Source: JAYZDP01 sp036337765 (lineage in GTDB: Bacteria; Acidobacteriota; Thermoanaerobaculia; Multivoradales; Multivoraceae). Taken from it: DNA of 64,000 nt. Positions 59,096 through 64,000 of the stretch are shown here, one piece after another. The stretch spans positions 6,188-70,187 of the forward strand of contig JAYZDP010000224.1 of NCBI GenBank assembly GCA_036337765.1. The letters run 5' to 3'. The number at the start of each line of letters is the position of its first letter. Positions within the stretch are counted from its first letter, which is position 1. The translations under genes were made by a program, and so were the position numbers. Below the pieces are notes generated by a model, which ran no database searches, had not been told where the DNA came from, and saw only the letters and a program-made list of their open reading frames with translations.

Positions 59096-60189
59096 TCTCC
59101 TTCTCCCCTCGGTGCAGCCCGTTCGAGTGCCTCGAGCGCTTTGGCGTGGTTCCAGTCGGCCATGTAGATCTGCCCGCCGGATCCTCCGTGGCGGGTCGAA
59201 GTCCAGGCGAGCTTCGTGCCATCGGGAGACGGCACCGGCAGCCCGTCGAAGCCATCGCTATAGGTGACACGTACCGGCTCCCGGGTGCCGGCGGTGTCCA
59301 CCATGAAGATCTCGAAGTTCGAGAAACCGAGCTTGTTCGAAGCGAAGAGCACGTACTCGCCCGAGGGATGCTCATAGGGTGCCCAGCTCATCGCCCCGAA
59401 GTCCGTGAGCCGACGCGCATCGGAGCCGTCGGTCTCCATCGTCCACACGTCCGCCGTCAGTCCGTTCGGCGCGAAACGACGCCACACGATGCGTTCGCCG
59501 TCGGTGGTGAAAAACGGTCCACCGTCGTAGCCGGCGACGTCGGTCAGCCGGCGCTGCCCCGACCCGTCGGCCCGCATGAGGTAGATCTCGCCGAAGTAGG
59601 CCGTGTCTGCCTCGAGCAGACGTTGCTCCTCGGCGTCGAGCACGCGGCCGTAGGCGTCACGAATCGAGGTGAATACGATCCACTCGCCGTCGGGCGAGTA
59701 GCTGCCTTCGGCGTCGTAGCCGCGCGCGCTCGTGAGGCGGGTCAGCTCGAGGGTCTCGCCGTCGGCCACCCAGATCTCCATTTCGGTGTCGTAGTCCCAG
59801 GCGTAGCGCCGCTCCTGGCCCGAGGCGCGAAACTCCAACTCCTCGCGCTGCAGGTCGGCCGAACGTGGATCGTGGTGGGTCGAGCCGAACAGGATGTCAC
59901 CCTTCCCGGGGCGGATGAAGGCGCACGTCGTCTTGCCGTGACCCGGCGAGATACGCCGAGTGTCCCCGGTAGCCAGATCCAGTTCGTAGATCTGGTAGAA
60001 CGGATTGCCCTCCTCGCGCTCGCTCTGGAAGACCAGAAGCTGGCCGTCGGGGGAGAAGTAGCCCTCTCCCGCGCGCAGACCCTCGTAGGTCAGCCGGCGC
60101 GTCCGCGACAGGAACTTGTCCTCGGCGAGCACCGGCAACGAGACGAGGGCGGCCAGAAGCGTGCTGAGAAGGGCGTTACGAGTCGGCAC
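59092..60189 (-). CDS. Exported PD40/TolB-like beta-propeller protein
   Basis: 365 aa from a GTG at 60189. A signal peptide (LLSTLLAALVSLPVLA) is followed by six or so WD40-like PD40 blades: GEGYFSPDGQLLVFQSERE, AEGSYSPDGEWIVFTSIRDA, GGPFFTTDGERIVWRRFAP, WAPYEHPSGEYVLFASNK and GLPVPSPDGTKLAWTSTR. This is a TolB-like propeller without a peptidase domain. It overlaps and precedes the M28 gene, so the two exported products may act together on peptides or as a complex. It diverges from the M1-like gene. Confidence 0.86.
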   Translation of the reverse strand: MPTRNALLSTLLAALVSLPVLAEDKFLSRTRRLTYEGLRAGEGYFSPDGQLLVFQSEREEGNPFYQIYELDLATGDTRRISPGHGKTTCAFIRPGKGDILFGSTHHDPRSADLQREELEFRASGQERRYAWDYDTEMEIWVADGETLELTRLTSARGYDAEGSYSPDGEWIVFTSIRDAYGRVLDAEEQRLLEADTAYFGEIYLMRADGSGQRRLTDVAGYDGGPFFTTDGERIVWRRFAPNGLTADVWTMETDGSDARRLTDFGAMSWAPYEHPSGEYVLFASNKLGFSNFEIFMVDTAGTREPVRVTYSDGFDGLPVPSPDGTKLAWTSTRHGGSGGQIYMADWNHAKALEALERAAPRGEGE

Positions 60190-60290
60190 GATGAGATCGG
60201 TTGGGGTTGGGCGCACGCGGGCGTCAGGCCACCGCTCGCAGCAGGCGGGTATTATAGGCGGCCCCTCCGCCGCCGACCCGGCACCTCTGC

Positions 60291-62381
60291 ATGCACGCCG
60301 ACAGATTCTCGTTGCGAGCTCCTGCGATCGTATTGGGCTGTGCACTGGCTTTGTCGTCAGGGTCCGAGCCGAGCCGAGCCGAAAGCGAGCCTCCCGCGCA
60401 CTGCCGGCTCGAGTTGACGCTCGAGCCCAAATCCGGCCAGCTCGACGGCCGCGCGTCGTTCTCACTACCCGCCAGTGAGCGGGTGCTCGACGCTGACAAT
60501 CGACTCCGCGTGAGGCTCCATCCCGATCTCGTGCTGCGCTCGATTCGCGGCCTCGGTCGCGAGCTCGCTTTCGAGAGATTCTCCGACCCCGACACGTCGG
60601 ACGGCGTCGCAGCGTCGCGATACCTGGTGGCGGTGGACGAGCCCTCGGGAGTGCTGCGCCTGGACCTGGAGTGGTCGGGCACTCTGCGCCAGGACCTGGC
60701 GGCTGGCGAGAAGGCAGGTCAGATCCACAATCGCGAGATGAACGCCCATATCGGCAGCGACGGTGTATACCTCGCGCCAGACGCCTCATGGCATCCACGC
60801 CTCGATATCCCGTGCATCTGGACCCTCGAGGTCACGGCTCCTCACGCCGTCGTCGCGTCCGGTGATCTCCTCGAGGAGACCGCGTCGACCAGCCGTTGGC
60901 GGCCGAGGTTTCCGCTGATCGGGATGGCTCTGGTGGGCGGAGAGCACGAGGTGCACCGCAGCGAACGCGACGGGCACGTCTTGCGGGCCCATGTGTCGGC
61001 GGGCTCAGCGAGGTTCGTGGCCGGTCTGTTCGACGCCGTCTGGGCCTATCTCGACCTCTACGAGCCCCTGATCGGCCCGTACCCATTCGCTCAGTTCACC
61101 GTGGTGGAGAACTTCTTCAGCTCGGGTTTCGCCTTCCCTGGCTTCACCCTGTTGTCTTCTCAGGTCATTCGAATGGGAGAGCGCTCGCTGCGTCCGGGCT
61201 ACCTGGACCACGAGCTCCTGCACAACTGGTGGGGCAACGGGGTGCTACCGCTGAAGGACGGCTCGCATTGGGCGGAGGCACTGGCCAGCTACGGCGCCAA
61301 CTACATGCGGCCGCTGCTCGAAGGGGACCCCACCCGAGGGCGGATCTTCCGCCGCAACGTCGTCGAGACACTGAGCCGCAGCGAGCGACTGGCACGCCAG
61401 GCGGTCGCCGACTTCGGGCGTGCGGACGGTATCTCGGGCTTCATCGGGTATCAGAAGGGCGCGGTGGTCCTCGACCAGCTCGCCGATGAGATCGGACAGG
61501 AGACTCTGTGGGCGGGTCTGCGCCGGGCAACGACCGAGCGGCTGGGTCGGCCCACCGATTGGACCGATTTCCGGGCGACGTTCGAGGCCGAATCCGGGCG
61601 CGATCTCGGCCCCTTCTTCGAATATTGGGTCGACGGGCCAGGCCTGCCGCGGATCACCATCGACGATGCGTCGTGGCACGCCGGGGAGCTGATGCTCCAC
61701 ACCACTTCCGACGCGCCATTCGCGACCCGGCTGCCGGTCCGCGTCCGCAGCGGCTCCGACACTGTCCAGCCCACCCTCGTGGTCGAACCGGGGAGCGCGA
61801 CCTCGCGCCTCGCGATGGTGAACGCGCCAGCGGAGATCGAGATCGATCCCGACTTCGAGGTGCTACGGCGCTACCCCCAGCACCTCCTGATGCCGACGCT
61901 GGCAGCTGTTGCGCCGGGCGAGCCAACGACACTCATCGTCGGCGCGAGCGACGACGCTGCCTACTCGGCGGTCCGCGACGCCATCGAGGAACCTTTCCGC
62001 GACTCGGGCGGTCTGAACATACGGAGCAAGTTCAGATCGCGATGGCTCGACCGGGGTAGCGTGGTGCTTCTCGGCCGGGAAGCACTGACCGAGGAGGCCG
62101 CAGATCTCTTCGACGGCAAGCTCGAGGTCTTCGAAGGCGGGTTCGAGGTGGCGTCGATTCGTTACGTCAGCAACAGCGACGCGATTCTCGGCTGCGTTCG
62201 CAATCCGGTTCGCGCCGGGTCCGTGGTCTGCGTGTTCTGCGCCAACGGAGCCGCCGCGCTCCGCCAGGCAGCGCTCTTGACCTTCTACGGCGGCAACAGC
62301 CTCGTGATCTTCGATCATGGCCGACCGACGGTGCGTCACGACTTCGAGCTCAGGGAGACGGTTCAGGTGAGCCAATCATGA
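60291..62381 (+). CDS. M1-type zinc metallopeptidase, exported
   Basis: 696 aa with a signal peptide (about residues 1-28). The N-terminal beta domain resembles M1 aminopeptidases. The gluzincin motif HELLHNWWGN (about residue 306) is followed by Glu in HWAEALASYGANY 17 residues after the second His, as in the bacterial HELLHNWWGN subgroup. The usual GxMEN exopeptidase motif is not evident (NFFSSGFAFPGF instead), so the enzyme may not be an aminopeptidase. The C-terminal part (about 500-696) is of unknown type. It overlaps the MutS-family gene by ATGA. Confidence 0.84.
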   Translation: MHADRFSLRAPAIVLGCALALSSGSEPSRAESEPPAHCRLELTLEPKSGQLDGRASFSLPASERVLDADNRLRVRLHPDLVLRSIRGLGRELAFERFSDPDTSDGVAASRYLVAVDEPSGVLRLDLEWSGTLRQDLAAGEKAGQIHNREMNAHIGSDGVYLAPDASWHPRLDIPCIWTLEVTAPHAVVASGDLLEETASTSRWRPRFPLIGMALVGGEHEVHRSERDGHVLRAHVSAGSARFVAGLFDAVWAYLDLYEPLIGPYPFAQFTVVENFFSSGFAFPGFTLLSSQVIRMGERSLRPGYLDHELLHNWWGNGVLPLKDGSHWAEALASYGANYMRPLLEGDPTRGRIFRRNVVETLSRSERLARQAVADFGRADGISGFIGYQKGAVVLDQLADEIGQETLWAGLRRATTERLGRPTDWTDFRATFEAESGRDLGPFFEYWVDGPGLPRITIDDASWHAGELMLHTTSDAPFATRLPVRVRSGSDTVQPTLVVEPGSATSRLAMVNAPAEIEIDPDFEVLRRYPQHLLMPTLAAVAPGEPTTLIVGASDDAAYSAVRDAIEEPFRDSGGLNIRSKFRSRWLDRGSVVLLGREALTEEAADLFDGKLEVFEGGFEVASIRYVSNSDAILGCVRNPVRAGSVVCVFCANGAAALRQAALLTFYGGNSLVIFDHGRPTVRHDFELRETVQVSQS

Positions 62382-64000
62382 GCTCAAGCTTCTCAGCCGG
62401 GCCGACGGCTGCACGGCTGCAGATCCCCGACCTGCTACACAGCGACGCCCATCTCGTGGTCGACGAGGACTCGCTGATCGACCTTCTCGGGCTCGCGTTC
62501 CTCGGTCGCGACCTCGGTACCGCGCTCGACGACGCGTTAGCCCAGGCAAAGCTGCCCCGCGGATCGTGGAACGAAGAGTTCTTCGCGCGCGATCTCTTCA
62601 TCGACGACTTCGCCAAGACCTGCTCGTCGCTGACCGTTGACGGCGCTACCTACCCGGCGAACCAGCGCTTCCTCAGAAAAGTGCTGGCGAACGTCCCGGT
62701 GGACGTCGAGACCGTGCGCATGCGCCAGGGGATCCTGCGCGAACTGCTCGACGAGCCGGATCTGCGGCGGCGCTTCGAGGGGCTCTACAAGGCGCTCTTC
62801 GCGCTGACGTCGCTGTTTGGCACACCCGGCTATCAGGGCAGCCTCGACACCTCGGCGATCCACCTCGAGATCCTCCGCCACTCCAAGGCCATCATCGACC
62901 GCATGGTGCGCGATTTCGGCGACGCCAACTCGGGGCTGCGCCGCCTGCACGAGTGCTCGGTGACAGTCCAAGAGAGTCACGAGTACCAGACGCTGTCGGA
63001 CCTGCTCGAGTACGAGAGCGGCATGGCGCACCTGAGTGTCGATATCCGTCTGGGCGGTGACGGCCGGATTCGTCGAGTGCGTCTTGACCGACTCCAAGAA
63101 AAGGAGGACAACCAGTTCTGGACACCTCCATGGCAGCGCTTCCGGAACCGCCTGCGCTTCATCGCCGGCGGCTACGACTTCACCAACAAAGAGCTGATGA
63201 AGCGAATCGTCAATCAGGTCTTTACCGAGCTCGTCCCGTCACTGATTCCGCTGATCCAACTCGTCGGTCACCTCGAGTTCTACCTATGCTCGCTGAAGTT
63301 CCGCGAGCTGGCGCGGGCGCGGGGGCTCGAGGTCTGTCTCGCCGACTTCAACGGCTCGCGACCGGTGCAGCTGGAGGGGCTCTTCAACCCCCTGCTTCTG
63401 CAGCAGGCGAAGGCTCCGGTCCCATGCTCCATACGCAACGGCACCGAGAACTCAATCGTGCTCGTCACCGGACCGAACTCGGGCGGCAAGACGCGGCTGC
63501 TCCAGTCGTTGGCCTGGGCCGCCGTCCTCGGTCAGTCCGGAAGCTTCGCGCCGGCCTCGGCCGCGACCCTGCCGATGCTCAATGGGCTCTTCGTGTCGCT
63601 GGTCGAGAACGAGAGCGCGGACCAGACCGAGGGCCGGCTCGGCCGCGAGCTGGTGCGCATCCGCTCGCTCTTCGAGCAGATGAGGGTCGGATCGATGGTG
63701 GTGCTCGACGAGCTGTGCTCGGGTACCAACCCGTCGGAGGGTGTCGAAGTCTTCGCCATGGTCCTGCGCCTGCTCGACCGGGTGAAGCCGACGGCCTTCG
63801 TCACCACCCACTTTCTCGACTTCGCGCGCGGACTCGCGGAGACACCGCCGGTACCGGCTCTCGAGTTTCTGCAGGTGCAACTCGACGAGGAGCAGAGCTC
63901 GACCTACCAGTTCGCCGAGGGAGTCGCCCCGACCTCGCTCGCCGCCCTGACCGCCGCGCGGCTCGGCGTCACCTTCGAGCGGCTCGTGGGGCACATCGTC
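62378..64000 (+). CDS. MutS-family ATPase (partial; runs off the window)
   Basis: At least 541 codons from the ATG at 62378, open to the end of the window. The N-terminal half is helical, with no mismatch-recognition domain I motif visible. The C-terminal ATPase has Walker A VTGPNSGGKTRLLQSLAWA (about residue 370), ENESADQTEGRLGRELVRI (signature region), Walker B MVVLDELCSGTNPSEG and FVTTHFLDFA. This is a MutS-like protein of the MutS-related groups rather than classical MutS1. It is translationally coupled to the M1-like peptidase gene, an unexpected pairing. The function in repair or recombination is unknown. Confidence 0.86.
   Translation, partial: MSSSFSAGPTAARLQIPDLLHSDAHLVVDEDSLIDLLGLAFLGRDLGTALDDALAQAKLPRGSWNEEFFARDLFIDDFAKTCSSLTVDGATYPANQRFLRKVLANVPVDVETVRMRQGILRELLDEPDLRRRFEGLYKALFALTSLFGTPGYQGSLDTSAIHLEILRHSKAIIDRMVRDFGDANSGLRRLHECSVTVQESHEYQTLSDLLEYESGMAHLSVDIRLGGDGRIRRVRLDRLQEKEDNQFWTPPWQRFRNRLRFIAGGYDFTNKELMKRIVNQVFTELVPSLIPLIQLVGHLEFYLCSLKFRELARARGLEVCLADFNGSRPVQLEGLFNPLLLQQAKAPVPCSIRNGTENSIVLVTGPNSGGKTRLLQSLAWAAVLGQSGSFAPASAATLPMLNGLFVSLVENESADQTEGRLGRELVRIRSLFEQMRVGSMVVLDELCSGTNPSEGVEVFAMVLRLLDRVKPTAFVTTHFLDFARGLAETPPVPALEFLQVQLDEEQSSTYQFAEGVAPTSLAALTAARLGVTFERLVGHIV

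Overview
The window is GC-rich, densely packed, single-organism bacterial chromosome with no rRNA, tRNA, CRISPR array, insertion sequence or phage gene that I can recognise. The gene mix points to Acidobacteriota (perhaps Thermoanaerobaculia or a relative): two outer-membrane DUF5916 proteins, a decayed acidobacterial-type duplicated permease (ADOP/MacB-FtsX), M28 and PD40 secreted proteins, MmgE/PrpD and F420-dependent enzymes. The placement is an inference from families, not a phylogeny.

Layout. 1-650: remnants of a DUF885 protein and an S8 (subtilisin-like) protease. 0.8-11.2 kb: two DUF5916 barrels in opposite orientation enclose a Yip1 protein, a frameshifted VOC protein, an AhpD-like gene with an in-frame TGA at a catalytic Cys (probable selenoprotein), an Eis-type acetyltransferase, a DMT exporter, an exported D-2-hydroxyacid dehydrogenase and TerC. 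11.3-26.3 kb: a collapsed DNA ligase pseudogene, then central and lipid metabolism (enoyl-CoA hydratases, threonine synthase, PrpD, thioesterase II, pyruvate kinase), a dolichol-phosphate-mannose-type glycosyltransferase, an SDR, an LLM oxidoreductase and GDP-mannose dehydratase. 26.5-31.3 kb: an OFA-type transporter, an alpha-toroid protein with a CxxCH motif, two broken genes meeting head-on, and an exported double VOC protein.

31.4-38.3 kb is an F420 locus: an LLM oxidoreductase faces a tightly coupled operon methyltransferase-cofC-cofGH-PPOX. 38.3-46.8 kb: CopC, a phosphopantetheinyl transferase, nitroreductase plus nitronate monooxygenase, MFS/kinase/deacetylase, an ADOP remnant, a GlcD-type oxidase and a TonB-like protein. 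46.9-64 kb: TPR lipoprotein with protoporphyrinogen oxidase, AMMECR1, SYLF, MBL, DoxX, MltA with an enoyl-CoA hydratase, a DUF3516 helicase, an M28 peptidase (frameshifted) with a PD40 propeller, an M1-type metallopeptidase and the start of a MutS-family ATPase.

Two observations stand out. The first is the Glu-Cys-UGA-His AhpD gene, with a perfect 8-bp hairpin 17 nt after the UGA. The second is a roughly 74-bp inverted-repeat element (18-bp arms, 38-bp centre with TCGA at a fixed position) found three times, each between convergent genes and each carrying the TAG stop codon of the minus-strand gene. The window also holds an unusual number of gene remnants, most of them joins of N- and C-terminal pieces after internal deletion.
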